DNA of 64,000 bases from Paulownia fortunei (taxonomy: Eukaryota > Streptophyta > Magnoliopsida > Lamiales > Paulowniaceae): the NCBI GenBank assembly GCA_019321725.1, contig CM033110.1, positions 434,001 to 498,000 of the forward strand, in the 5' to 3' direction. Under the pieces are notes generated by a model. The model was not told the origin of the DNA. It searched no databases and was given only the letters and a program-made list of their open reading frames with translations. A program made the translations under genes and the position numbers. Positions within the stretch are counted from its first letter, which is position 1, and every line of letters begins with the position of its first letter. This document shows positions 1 through 12,250 of the stretch, piece after piece.

Positions 1-1398
1 TTTAATCGCCACCCCAATTATGAAAATAATATTTTTTATGTATTCTTTTTAATTTTGGCATGGAAGTCATTGAACTTTACTTTTTAAGAGGAGGAATATT
101 TTAAGTTACTTTTTTATACATTATAATATCTAGTATCAACGAATTAATCATCAACAACAATTTATAACTATCAATTATTAATACTCATCTAATATAGAAA
201 ACAAATGACTACCAATGAGTTTAAAACTAACACATCAAGATTTTAAAACTTGAACCTTATCACAACATTGACATCTCTCAAGTGCTTGGAATAAAAAAAC
301 TTGGAATTAAAATTAGTCTATTTAACACAATACAATGGATATGATCAATTATTCTCATTCCATATACTAGTAGGGAACTATTATTGTTGTTATTAATATC
401 TTTACTATTATTATCGTTGTTGTTAAAGAAGAAATATGCTGCAAAACACGAGCATTCCATATTTATGTCTTCTCTTTAAAATCACTTGATTTGCTAATAA
501 CACGATATGCAGTGCTAATAAGATGATCCTTGTCAAATAATTAGGTGTTATTGTTTATCAATTCGAATTTCTATTATAATTGGTATTTTATATTTTATTG
601 TAATACTATCAATATATATAAAGTATACTGATATTATTTCATACACTTGCATGCATTGAAAGTATTATAATAAGAGATAGAGAAAATTTGGAGTGATTCA
701 TTACATATAAATCAATGAATGCTCTAGTACTATTCATTGAGCAATAAGGATTCTAAACTATTACAGTTCATGAATCTATTCGTAACATTTGGAAAGATTT
801 ATTGACAAGTTATGAATTTGAACTGAATCAATCTAAATATCGATTCACATATTAATATATTTATTATGTGAGCATTCAATTTTTAATAATTACAATTCAA
901 ATAATTTATTATAAAATAATATTTTATTTTATATTTTATCATCAATAGACTTCTATCACGTGTATATTCACGGACTAAATGATTCCACAAATAAGTATAT
1001 GTATATTGATGGACTATATGATTCCATAAATAATTATAATATAATTTGCTTCCCCGACGAGTCGAGTCGTATGTGTGAACAAAGAATTTTTTGTTGTGTC
1101 TCGCACGACACATCCGTCTCAGGATGTTGGTTTTATGCGTGTTTAATATAAAAAAGAAAAAAAAAATCGACAGGACAGTGACAATCAAGAATAAATTAAT
1201 CTTAATTAAACATTTAAAAAATGCAATTAAGAAACTTTGGAGTTTGGACTATTGCCAAGATTCCCTCCATCCTCAGAATTAATTCCGCGTAATCATTTTT
1301 TTATTACACTGTAAGCGTGAAGCCCAAGCCGAGTTCTTTTTCTCTACATCCACCAACATTTCCTAATTTACAACCGTCTGGTTACAACCTGTTGTAGG
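1..1398. other. AT-rich intergenic sequence, no gene seen
   Basis: No coding sequence or RNA gene is recognisable; the short open frames are low-complexity. The only local structure is a 33-bp direct repeat at 962-994 and 1001-1033 (both contain GGACTA and GATTCCA), with a 39-bp period and a few mismatches. Confidence 0.6.
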
Positions 1399-1498
1399 GA
1401 TCCACGTCAGCTAATCCACAATGGACACATGTAAGTCTCATCACACACGAGATTACAATCCCTCTCCTAGCTTCCTGGCTAAGCTCCTCCAATTTACA

Positions 1499-1553
1499 GA
1501 GGAGACTCGAAGTCACAGAGGAGACTAGAAGTCACAACCCGCGTTTATATAAA
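1499..1553 (+). promoter_or_regulatory. Core promoter of AAA-ATPase copy 1
   Basis: A TATA box, TTTATATAAA, lies at 1544-1553, about 125 bp before the ATG, which predicts transcription starting near 1580. Just upstream, a 19-bp unit (GAGGAGACTCGAAGTCACA) is repeated head to tail at 1499-1517 and 1518-1536 with one mismatch. An ACGT-type element (CCACGTCA) lies near 1402. None of these elements is present upstream of copy 2. Confidence 0.6.
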
Positions 1554-1678
1554 CTCTTCAAAAGCCCAAAACAATCAAACAAATATACTTCTGATTTTGA
1601 TCTCAAAAATTTCTGTATTTTGTTTTCGTCATTTAATTCAAGCAAGAAAGGAAATTTCTGCAAAGCCCATCAAGAAGA

Positions 1679-3311
1679 ATGCAATCTTTCGGGGAAATGC
1701 AGTCCATCACTACAAATGTTTTCTCAGCCTACGCGTCGGTGGCGGCATCCATGATGCTGTTCCGGTCGATTTTTAATGATATCATCCCCGAATCTGTAAA
1801 ATCCTTTATCTACTCTGTATTCAGTCGTTTCTTCAAACACTTCTTCGACAGATTTTTCACCAAGCTGTCGATCCACATGACCATGGTGGTGGACGAGCAG
1901 AACGGCATCATGCGCAACCAAATCTACGACGCGGCAGAAATTTACCTGCGCACGAAAATCAACCCCGACACGGAGAGACTGAAGGTTATCAAGAGTTCGA
2001 AGCAGAAGAACATTAGCCTCGCCATGGTGAAAGACCAACAAGTAGTTGATTATTTCAAAGACTTTGAGCTGAAATGGCAGTTTGTGTTGGTCGAGCCCGA
2101 GGGAGACAAGGGCAGGTTCCAGTCCGAGAAGAGATATTTCGAGCTCACCTTCGAGAAGCCAAATAAAGACAGAGTTGTTGATGAATACTTGCCCTTTGTT
2201 TTAGCGAAAGCCAAAGAAATCAAAGAGAACGACAGAGCGGTTAAATTGTACACGAGGGATTGTCCCTTCGACGACGACGATGAGGGTGGAAATGGAGGTG
2301 GGTATTGGGGCTGCATCAATCTTGATCATCCAGTGACTTTTGATAAGTTGGCAATGGACCCGAATTTGAAGCGGTCTATTATTGAAGATTTGGACAGGTT
2401 TGTGAGGAGAAAAGATTATTACAAGAAAGTTGGCAAGGCCTGGAAGAGAGGGTACCTTTTATACGGGCCTCCAGGGACTGGGAAATCAAGTTTGGTTGCG
2501 GCCATGGCTAACTATTTGAGGTTTGATGTGTATGATTTGGAGCTCAGTAGTCTGTATTCCAATTCAGAGTTGAGGAGAATTCTGCTTTGTACCAATAACA
2601 AATCCATTATTGTGGTTGAGGACATAGACTGCAGTGCCCAAATGCACGACAGGGACAGGGACACAGACTCTGAGCCTGAGGATTCTTCTAACACCAAGGT
2701 AAGTTCCAATGACAGCATTTTTTGGGTACTAAAACTCTTGCATCAATTATGAATATACTAACTTTACCGCATTGTTTTTGTTACAACAGTTGACATTGTC
2801 CGGAGTGCTGAACTTTATAGATGGATTATGGTCGACTTGTGGAGACGAAAGAATAATCATCTTCACTACGAACCACAAAGAAAAGCTGGATCCTGCCCTG
2901 TTGCGCCCTGGTCGGATGGATATGCACATTCATATGGGGTACTGCACCCCGGAAGGATTTGATGTTTTGGCCTTCAATTACTTGGGAATCCATGATCATC
3001 CCAGTCTCTTTCCTGAGATAAAAGGGCTAATTCGAGAAGTTGAGATCACTCCTGCAGAACTTGCAGAGCACTTGATGAGAAATGAGCATGTTGATCTTGC
3101 TCTTGAAGGGGTGATTGATTTGCTCAAGCAGAAGAAGCAAGAAAAACAGGAAATGCCGGAGGAGAGTGATGCCAAGGAAACTAAAACTGATGGAGATGAA
3201 GGTATTCAAAGCGAGAAGAAGGGAAAGAAGGGGAAGTTTGGGAAAATTGTCAAACAATTGAGGAAATTTGGAAGGCAATCAAGCATAGGAAGTAAGAGCA
3301 AAATGTTGTGA
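1679..3311 (+). CDS. AAA-ATPase, HSR4/BCS1-like, copy 1
   Basis: Two exons, 1679-2698 and 2790-3311, joined in phase 0 across a 91-bp GTAAGT...ACAG intron, give 513 residues, the usual length for this plant family. The N-terminus (about residues 15-45) is hydrophobic and fits the membrane anchor of the AAA-ATPase N-terminal (ASD) domain, which runs to about residue 125. Walker A GPPGTGKS is at 263-270, Walker B IIVVEDID at 310-317, and the second-region-of-homology arginines are in LLRPGRMD (R379, R382). The C-terminus is a Lys/Glu-rich tail ending in a basic stretch. Family members are membrane-anchored ATPases related to mitochondrial Bcs1; plant ones (HSR4, AATP1/ASD) respond to pathogens, salicylic acid or ABA. 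The substrate is unknown. A paralogue lies at 12251-13886. The family call is firm; the exact orthologue and organelle are not determined here. Confidence 0.93.
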
Positions 3312-5194
3312 CTTTGAGCAAATTTTGATATTAAGTAATGTATGTATGAAAAACCATTGATGATGATGATCAAAATTTTTTATTGATGAATGAATGGATG
3401 CTGATTACCATGATATTAGTCATATTGCAAGTCTTTTCTTTATATTATTTTCTATTCTCAATCATTTAAAATCTAAAAACATATTTTTTTTTCTCATTTT
3501 CTGAAACTGTCTTGTAAATACATTTTCGAAAAAACGTCACATATTTCTAATCATATTTTCCAAGTGTACATTCTATTTTAAAAATCTTGCACTCCATTTT
3601 TAGAGTAAAAAACTCAGCCTTTTGAGAACTCTCTTTATCATAAAATTCGGAAATAAAAAACTTAATATATAGTATGTTTTTTTCTTTCAGAACAAAATGT
3701 CAAATCAACATATTAACTCAATTTATATAAATTTATAATTTATTAATTCAAGATTCTCTAGTTTGCCGTTGAACTACTATTTACAAAATATGTCCAATTG
3801 TAGTATTTTTTTTTTTATTTCTTTGCATTGTAAGAAATTTTATATTCACTATTTGTTGCTATTTCAGTATTTTTTTTATTTTTTTCTTTATATTTTCCAT
3901 GAGTTTTTAAAAATAATAATTTATTTATTTTTATCAAACTTGGCTTATTTTGTGGTTCAAAATCTTCCAAATATATCACAACAATAACAGAGCAAATTTT
4001 ATATTTATTTTGTATTTTTCCATTTTTTTCATAAACTTACACAAATAACCATCAATTTTCATATCATTTTAAATACAATGATCACAAAATAATTTCTAAT
4101 CCAATCACATTAACTATATTAAGTGTGAGATGTCATATACAAATATGCCCCATAGTCTACAAAAATATATAGTCATCGAAGTACATGTCAATTCAGATTT
4201 TCTAAATATAAAAGCTGATTTATTGTGTTCATTTAATGCAAACTCAATCCTATTGCATGATAGGAGGATCATCTTGCCTACCCAAAATCATGATTTCTAC
4301 AGCAGAAGCTTTAGGCCTTCTTTGTCTTGGATGCTCTCTCCCCAAAAGAGTTGCCATATATGACATTTAACCCCTTAACCCCTTTTGGTTATTTACAAAT
4401 CACAATTGCGTTACTTTGATTTTTCTATACGTAACACGAATATCACAAAAAACAAAGGAAATCAAATTCATTAGTATTAACCAGAATCTTGGGATTTTTT
4501 TCAACAAAAAACTCTAAATTAGTGAACATGGTCGATATGTAAATAAAAATACCAAAAATAATAAATAAATAAATAAAACATACACAAAAAATACATACAT
4601 TGTTGGAATATTGCTTGATGAGCCAATTAGATTGGTTGTTTTTAAGCTCTTGTAAATTACATTTGTTACATTGCAATAGGGTATGATTGCATATAGGATG
4701 ACGAGCATAGATATACTTTTATCGCTTTAGTTTTAAAAACTTTTGAAGTTGATGATTAATTGAGACGGGAAATTAATTAATACAATATAATTTGCACATA
4801 CGATACAGGCTCTTAAGAAGGATGTTTCACTCTATGGGCATTCATGTTTATAATATTAGTGCATGTGAGTACTTATTAAGAAATAAGTATACTGAATTTA
4901 CACATTCCAAAAATTCTTAGTTGGAAACGAAATATTGTTCACAGTACAAGAATTAATTCTTAGATTTGAAATACTATTGTAACCTTGTACATGACATATT
5001 GCATTGTGATTTATTTTTCGATTACATGACAATCACAGGAAAAATATTTTGGGTGCAATATTTTTGTGTAAGGGTTTGTAAGTGATCAATAAATGATCCA
5101 TCACATATCTAGATAAATAAGTAAATTTCTTATGTCTTTCACAATTCTTGACTTGGAAGTCATTGGCCAAAATAGGATGAAATTAGAAAATGAA
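3312..5194. other. 3' flank of AAA copy 1, duplicated with the gene
   Basis: No gene. Long stretches align with the 3' flank of AAA copy 2: about 3600-3740 with 14150-14280, 3790-4600 with 15800-16690, and 4600-5190 with 18170-18790. The gaps in copy 2 are filled by the two hAT-like insertions and extra sequence, so this interval shows the arrangement before those insertions. Confidence 0.65.
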
Positions 5195-5964
5195 TTTCCT
5201 AATTTCATTATGGACTCATCTAACTAGGAATTTTTTTTTTGTTTGCTAAGTCATGTAACTAGAAATTTTTCTTTTTTAGTAATATAACTAGGAAAATACA
5301 TTGTTATTGAGCTAATAATATTTCGACTAATAATTCATACTTTAGGAACAACTGAGAAATTATTTGACATAAGGATATACTTATATAGTACTCGTAATGG
5401 AAAGATTACTTCACCTATATTTAGATCTTATCCCGTATTGCTAGAAGCTTTATATGATTTGTGGGTTCTTAAAATTAATAGGTTAATTTTAAGATGATTA
5501 ATTAATTAAATTATAAATAAAAATAATTAATTATTCAATTAAATCTCAAGAGTTATGAGCTCCTTCTAACTTATTGCTGAACTTAAAAGTCACACTAACT
5601 TAGAGTAGTACATTTTCTTTTTCAAAATTAATTCAAGTATTTGGTTAAATTAATTAATATGATTGAATAATGGGACTTAAATTCATTTAAGTATTGAATT
5701 AATTCAATTAAGTAGATAATTGAATTCAGAATCCAAGTTTTCTAAAAATGATAAAACTGTAGTGTAAAGACCAAGAGTTTGAGACAAGGAATGAAAAGAA
5801 TAAAGGATTTTGGTGTCCCACTAGGTGGGGACTTGAGGGGCTTACTTAAGCCCCTCATGGACGAAATGGAGGGTAGAATTTTCTGCTATCTTACTCTTTC
5901 AATTTAGCCTCCAAACTTAGAGAAAATTGTTTTCTATCAAGTGGAAAATTTGCCCACTTGTTCC
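5195..5964. repeat. Dispersed repeat family, copy R1 (5' part)
   Basis: First part of an unclassified AT-rich repeat. Landmarks are a TAATTAATTAA-rich middle, the text GTGTCCCACT...GGGACTT, and CATGGACGAAAT. R1 is split by the Copia element at 5965-9746 and resumes at 9752-9980. Other copies are at about 9981-10745, 11270-12156, 18800-20470 and 20775-21190. No long open frame or clear terminal repeats were found; an LTR-like or non-coding transposon origin is inference. Confidence 0.55.
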
Positions 5965-6482
5965 TATTGGAGTATCGATAGTATAAAATATACAATAATA
6001 GTACTAATTATAGTAACCGCCGAGGAAAGGCTGGAGGGGTCACAACGGTCCCACTTAAAATCCTGTCTTCTTAGACAGAACCTACTATTAAAAATACTAT
6101 GCACAGCGGACAAATACCCCAAAGCAAGTAAATATTGAACACTAACAATTAACAAAAGAATACCAGAATACTAAATGCGAAATTAAAAGATAAAAAGGAA
6201 AAAGCACATCAAATTTGATAACGGAGTTTAGCCAACTTTTGTCTACGTCTCCGGGCATCGCAACTGTGACAACTGCTTTACTAATCTCCCAAACAAATTA
6301 CAACTTGAGTAAAATTACCCACAACTTTGGATTTCCTAATTAAATGAATTCCACAAATATAGAGGGAAGAGAATATTTTGGTGTGTTTTCAAAACAAGAT
6401 TTAATGGCCTATTTATAGGCTAAGTAATCAAATTCCTTTGATATACAACCAATGTGGGATGGAAATAAGCAAAAAACCAACA
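5965..6482 (-). repeat. 3' LTR of the Copia element
   Basis: 518 bp. It keeps the palindromic GCCTATTTATAGGC near 6407-6420, which read on the minus strand gives a TATA-like CTATAAATAG. The terminal TG has mutated to TA (5965-5966). Confidence 0.88.
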
Positions 6483-6799
6483 AATCTACACCTTTGCGCA
6501 TTTTCAATCCCACTCGAAATTCAAATTTCTTGTCTTATGAGCAAATGAAGTAGTTTTCTGCAGTGTCTCTAAATGCATCTTTTTTACGTCATCTCAAATG
6601 TGCAAAATATTGGTCAAGTCTAAACAATGTTTAAACTTGACTGTTGTCACTACTTTAGTCATATCTGCGGGATTCTCTATATATGAAGATGTATATTACA
6701 TTCTCCAAGAATCTCCCGTACAAAGTGATAGCGAACATCAATGTGCTTCGTTCTTGCATGAAAGACTTGATTTTTCGCTAAGTGAATAGAGCTTTGACT

Positions 6800-8700
6800 G
6801 TCACAATGCACTGTAATGTGCTTCTAACCAACTCCTAAGTCTTCAAGCAAACTTTGAAGCCAAATTGCTTCCTTTATAGCTTCAGTGACTGTCATATACT
6901 CTGCCTCTATTGTAAACAAAGCAACCGTAGACTGTAAAGTAGACTTCCAATTGACTGGTGTTTTGGCAAAAGTGAACAAATATTCAATCGTTGACCTTCG
7001 CTTATCCAAATCACCTGCATAGTTAAAATCACAATATCCAACTACACTTTGACCAATTTTACCATCCTGCTCAAAAACTAAACCAACATCTACAGTATTA
7101 AGAATATACTGTATAATCCATTTCACAGCTTGCCAATGAACTTTACCAGAATCATGCATAAACCTGCTCACAACTCCAACTGCTTATAAAATGTCAGGCC
7201 TCATACACACCATTGCATACATCAAGCTACCAATTGCATTAGCATACGGGACTTTGGCCATGTACTCTCGTTCTTTATCATTCTTTGGTGATAACTAGGC
7301 ACTAATCTTCAAATGAGGAGCAAGTGGTGTGCTTACAGGTTTTGAGCTCTCTGTCATACCAAAACATTGTAGTATCTTCTTCAAATATTGTTTGTGAGTC
7401 AAACATAGCTTGCCTCTCGTTCTGTCCCTCCTTATCTCTATTCCGAGAATCTTATTGGCTTTCCCTAGATATTTCATTTCAAACTCTTGATTCAATTGAG
7501 CCTTCAATTTGTCAATCTCCATTTAGCTCTATGATGCAATCAATATATCATCAACATATAAAAAGTAAGCAAATGAAAGATCCATCTTATAACTTGTGTA
7601 AATACACACAATGATCATATTTGCTTCGAATGTACTTTTGTCTCGTCATAAACTTATCAAATTATTTGTACCATTACCTCGGAGATTGTTTCAATCCGTA
7701 CAACGATTTGTTCAGCTTGCAGACCCAATTTTCTTTCCCAACAACTTTGAATCCTTCTGCCTGAGTCATGTAGATTTCCTCTTCCAAATCACCATACAAG
7801 AAAGTCGTCTTCACATCAAGTTGAGCTAGCTCCAAATTTAATTGCGCTGTCAAGGCCAACAAAATTCTAATGGAAGAATGTTTAACAACTGGAGGAAATA
7901 CCTCATTATAATCAATTCCTTCCTTCTGAGCGTAGCCTTTAGCTACCAATCTTGCTTTGTATCACATATCATTCTTGTCAGGAAATTCTTCTTTCTTTAT
8001 AAATACCCATTTGCATCCAATTGCCTTCTTGCCTTTTGGTAGTTGCGTCACTTTCCAAGTCTTGTTCTTCTGAAGAGACTGCATATCTTCCTCCATATCA
8101 CCTTTCCACTTCTCACTTTCTGAACTTCGAACTGCATCTCGAAAAGTGGATGGAACATCATCATCTACAACTGGAAGTGCATAAGCCACTATATCTGCAA
8201 ATCGAGCAGGTTTGTGAATTTCACGTTTAGGCCTTCTCATTGCAATTGGTTCAGGTTACTCCAACGATTATTGGGTCTGAACTTTTTCTTCTTCATCTAA
8301 CAAATCCTTTGTTACTGGATTGTCATACTTAGCTGGAAATTTTGTCATTCCTTCTATCTCCACCTGCTTTGGTGTATGCTCCACCTGTTGCGGAGTACTG
8401 TCGGTCTTTTCACGTGTTATTTTTTTCAGCATGGCAAGTTCATCAAAGGTAACATCTCTGCTAAACAACACTTTCTTCGACTCGGGACACCAAAGTCGGT
8501 ATCCCTTTACGCCATAGGTCATTTCCATGAATAATGCCTTATTTGCTCTCGGTTCTAATTTTAATTCCTTCACATGATAGTAAACAAGATAACCAAAAAA
8601 CATGTAAGGAATCATAATCAGCAACAGGTTTTTCAGACCATACCTCTAAAGGTGTTTTACCACCTATTGCGGATGATGGCAAAGAAGGGATGATAACAAC
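6800..8700 (-). pseudogene. Copia pol remnant: integrase end, RT, RNase H
   Basis: Minus-strand fragments in order. About 8268-8700 is the C-terminal end of integrase (GVKGYRLWCPESKKV and SRDVTFDE). About 7674-8240 is the start of reverse transcriptase (AIGCKWVF, DYNEVFPPV, LAQLDVKTTFLYGDLEEEIY; the usual AFL reads TFL). About 7295-7522 is a middle RT part (EFEMKYLGKANKILGIEI). About 6824-7171 is RNase H (HWQAVKWIIQYI, EAEYM). Stops and frame breaks separate the pieces and the integrase core is absent, so the element cannot encode its own functions. Confidence 0.85.
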
Positions 8701-8749
8701 ATCAAAGTCAAATCCTCATCACTAAAGGTTACATCCAAATTAAATAAAT

Positions 8750-9070
8750 ATGCAATCAATTTATTAAAGGCGGTACTCAAATCGAAACAATCGCTTCTTC
8801 ATGAGAAGTTTATTCTGACCACTCTTTTTCAGAAATTTGTCCTCCAAAGCCTTCCACAATATGTGAGCAGAATTCTCATTTTTAAATGCATATTTCTGCT
8901 CTCTGGACAAGCACGATCGAATTGTTCCACATGCCAAGCGGTTAATGATTTTTCATTCTTTTTTCTTCAACATCATCTGGTTTCTTTTCTTCAATAGCGA
9001 TGTCTAAACCTGGCTGAAATAGACAATCTAGTACTTAGTCTTGCCACATGCCAAAATGACCCTTACCATA
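8750..9070 (-). pseudogene. Copia gag remnant
   Basis: Minus-strand text between the integrase remnant and the primer-binding site resembles Copia gag by its position and its broken, charged, Trp- and Leu-containing peptides, but it is full of stops. The junction with the integrase remnant near 8690-8750 marks the internal deletion. Confidence 0.45.
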
Positions 9071-9244
9071 AAATATCCCAACCAAAAATCTAACATTTGG
9101 CATTACCATCCTTCCTGGTATGGACGAGGAGGTTGATGCTCCGATTGTGGAAGATTCAGTAGTTATTTCGACCTCAAATAATAGTATTCAATATTACAAT
9201 CAAAATAAACGAGCCTAGGCCGAACCTTCGGCTCTGATACCACT

Positions 9245-9746
9245 TGTTGGGGTATCGATAGTATAAAATACACAACAATAGTACTAATTATATCAACCTC
9301 CCAGAAAAGGCTGGAGGGGTCACAACGGTCCCACTTAAAACTCAGTCTCCTTAGACAGAACCTACTATTAAAAGTACTATGCACAACGGACAAATACTCC
9401 AAAGCAAGTAAATATTGAATACTAACAATTAACAAAAGAATACCACAATACTAAATGCGAAATTAAAAGACAAAAAGGAAAAAGCACATCAGATTTAATA
9501 ACGGAGTTCCGCTAACTTTTGTCTACGTCTTCGAGCACCGCAACTGCGAAAACTGCTTCCCTAATCTCCCAAACAAATTACAACTTGGGTAAAATTACCC
9601 ACAACTTTGGATTTCCTAATTAAAGGAATTTCACAAATATAGAGGGAAGAGAATATTTTGGTGTGTTTTCAAATTCCTATAGGCTAAGTAATCAAATTCC
9701 TTTGGTATACAACCAATGTGGGATGGAAATAAGCAAAAAACCAACA
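9245..9746 (-). repeat. 5' LTR of the Copia element, TATA region deleted
   Basis: 502 bp with intact TGTTGG and CCAACA ends. Relative to the other LTR it lacks about 16 bp around 9671-9683, removing the CTATAAATAG motif. This is the LTR that would drive transcription, so the element is probably promoterless. Confidence 0.85.
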
Positions 9747-9751
9747 GTTCC

Positions 9752-9980
9752 CTCATTCAAGCTCCAACTAATTTCATCTTCACGAGTTGAATTAAGAATC
9801 AAATCACACACCATACACATGCAAAAGTTGTACTTTGTTCCACATATGGGATTATAAGATTGAATTAATAGTTTAAATTCTATTATCATAGAATTAATCA
9901 CTTGTTGACATCCAAGGTTGGATAAATTTAGAGGAGTTAATCTAAGGCGAACCAAACTCGTTCGAGGGTTTAGAGATTAG
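9752..9980. repeat. Dispersed repeat copy R1 (3' part)
   Basis: Continues the R1 text after the Copia target duplication: TCCAACTA...TTGAATTAAGAATCAAATCACACAC, then GGCGAACCAAACTCGTTCGAGGG. It runs directly into copy R2. Confidence 0.5.
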
Positions 9981-10745
9981 CTACTTCACATATATTTAGA
10001 TCTTCATGCCGTATTGCTAGAAATTTTCCATGATTTTTGGGTTATTGGAATTATTGAGTTAACTTTAAGAGGATTAATTAATTGGACTCATCAATAAAAG
10101 TTATTAATTGTTCAATTATGCATCAAGATTTTATGAGCTCACTATTAGTTTATTGGTAAACATAAGGAGTCACACACAAAATATTGGATTAAAGTAATTA
10201 ATGTGATTAAATAATAAAGCTTAATTTAATTTAAGTGTTGAACTAATTTAATTAAGCAGAGAATTAAATTGGTAATCTAAGTTTCCTAAAGATAATAGGA
10301 CTATAGTGTGAACACTGGAGTTTGAGACAATGAAGAATTTGGGTGTCCCACTTGATTGGGACTTAAAGGGCTTAAATAAGCTCCTCATGGACGAAATTGA
10401 GGGAAGAGTTTATGCCCTTTACTCGCCCAATAGAGGCTCCAAATTTAGAGAAAAACGTATTCTCTCAATTTCCAACTAGTTCCATATTCATGAATTGAAC
10501 TAAGAATCAAATCACACGCACCATACACATATTTAAATTGTATTTTGTTCCGCATATTGAACTCTAGTATTAAATTATCTGTTTAAATTTTATTATCATA
10601 AAATTAATAGCTCGTTGACTAACAAGATATGGATAAATTTAGTGAAGTAAATCTAAGGCGAACCAAACTGGTTGAGGGGTTAGAGAATCAATTTTTATGA
10701 TATGGTCATAGTAAATACTTGAGTTGTTTCTTGCAACTACATCGA
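9981..10745. repeat. Dispersed repeat copy R2
   Basis: Begins at the GCTACTTCAC...ATTTAGATCTTCATG landmark, so it lacks about the first 250 bp seen in R1 and R3. It ends after GGGGTTAGAGAATCAATTTTTATG and the GTTGCAACTACATC-like end. Confidence 0.5.
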
Positions 10746-11269
10746 TAGATACTAATCACACAGCCTATCTAATCGAACAACAATTTCAAAGCACATGTTT
10801 TATTTACATGTGATGTGTTTATTTTCAATTGCTATTTTTTTATTTATTTTTCGATGGTTACATTTTTTGGGCTGCGCAAACCCAACATACATTACATTTA
10901 AAACCTAAGAACTTCACATATTTACATATTTCATTAGATTAAGAACAAATCAAGCATTTCATGCAAAAATCATAATATAAAACTAATATTATGGTGATAA
11001 AATCATACCTTATTTCCTGTCAATCCTTAGTCCAAAAAGTTATCTTCTTCCACAAATAGTGTTAGGATTCTTAGGAAAAATGTGACCTTTTCCATATGAC
11101 CTAACTTTCATATGGCATAGTTCAAAGGAGTCTATTGTAGCAAAAGAAGCTTTAGATTATGGTTTCCAACAAGGAAATTACATCACTAAACCTCTAAAGG
11201 CATTCTTAAGTTTTTTCATCATGCTTTGATCTTTTGTTCATGACTTTTGGGCAGCTGTGCATAGAGAAC
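10746..11269. other. Spacer between repeats R2 and R3, no gene
   Basis: No coding sequence recognised. The phrase AAACCTAAGAACTTCACAT at about 10900-10920 also occurs after R4 (about 20525), so this spacer belongs to the same larger repeated unit. Confidence 0.45.
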
Positions 11270-12156
11270 TGGAAGAAAATAATTTTTTTAATTTAATTAT
11301 GGAGTTATATAAATAGAAATTTTTTATTTTTTTTTATTTTAGCTTCCTAAGTCATGTAATTAGGATTTTTTTTATCATATTTAACCTCAATCGAGAAGTT
11401 AATTGACGAAAACAATACATGCATGGTACACGTAATTGAAAAAATTCGCTACTTCACGTGTATTTAGATCTTCATGCCATATTGCTAGAAGTTTTCCATG
11501 ATTTTTGGATTCTTGGAATTAATGGGTTTAAGAGGATTAATTAATTGGACTCATCAACAAAAATAATTAATTGTTCAATTATGTATCAAGATTTTATGAG
11601 CTCGCTATTAATTTATTGGTAAATATAAGGAGTCACACACTAATTTGGAAGCATTGGATTAAAGTAATTAATGTGATCAAATAATAAAATTTAATTTAAT
11701 TTAAGTGTTGAATTAATTTAATTAATTAAAAAATTAAATTGAGAAAATTTAAGTTTCCTAAAGATGATAGGATTATAGTGTGAACACTAAGAGTTTGAGA
11801 CATGGAAGAATTTGGGTGTCCCATTGGATTGGGACTTAAGGGGCTTAAATAAGCTCATCATGGACGAAATTGAGGGAAGAATTTCTGCCCTCTTACTCGC
11901 CCAATTCAGCCTCCAAACTTAGAGAAAAACGTTTTTCTCTCAAGTGCAAAATTCGTCCCCTTTGTTCCTTCATCCAAGCTCCAACTAGTTTCATCTTCTT
12001 GAGTTGAATTACGAATCAAATCACACACACAATACATATAGAAAAGTTGTATTTTGTTCCACATATCAATTTCTTAGAATTAAATTAACAGTTTAATTCT
12101 GTTATCATAGAATTAATAGAGGAGTAACTCTAAGACGAACCAAACTCTTGCGCACT
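11270..12156. repeat. Dispersed repeat copy R3, abutting AAA copy 2
   Basis: A nearly full repeat that stops abruptly after GACGAACCAAACTC and is joined at 12157 to sequence homologous to the 5' leader of AAA copy 1. It therefore occupies the promoter position of AAA copy 2. Confidence 0.55.
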
Positions 12157-12250
12157 AATATACTTCGGATTTTGATCTCAGAAAATTCTGTTTTTCTTTT
12201 TTCAATTATTCAAGCAAGAAAGGAAATTTCTGCAAAACCCATCAAGAAAA

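Larger units (their letters stand above)
5965..9746 (-). mobile_element. Copia LTR retrotransposon, internally deleted
   Basis: Complete insertion with 5-bp target duplications GTTCC at 5960-5964 and 9747-9751. The LTRs are 5965-6482 and 9245-9746 and look about 92-93% identical by eye. The canonical end is TGTTGG...CCAACA; the lower LTR has decayed to TATTGG. Next to the upper LTR, read on the minus strand, is a primer-binding site TGGTATCAGAGCC (initiator-Met tRNA type), which fixes the direction. The internal order gag - integrase C-terminus - reverse transcriptase - RNase H is the Copia order. The total of 3.78 kb is short for Copia because the protease and integrase core are missing. It inserted into repeat R1. 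Confidence 0.92.

Noticed and set aside
883..1188. 101-codon minus-strand open frame
   Set aside because: Low-complexity residues, no recognisable domain, and overlapping frames of similar size on the other strand.
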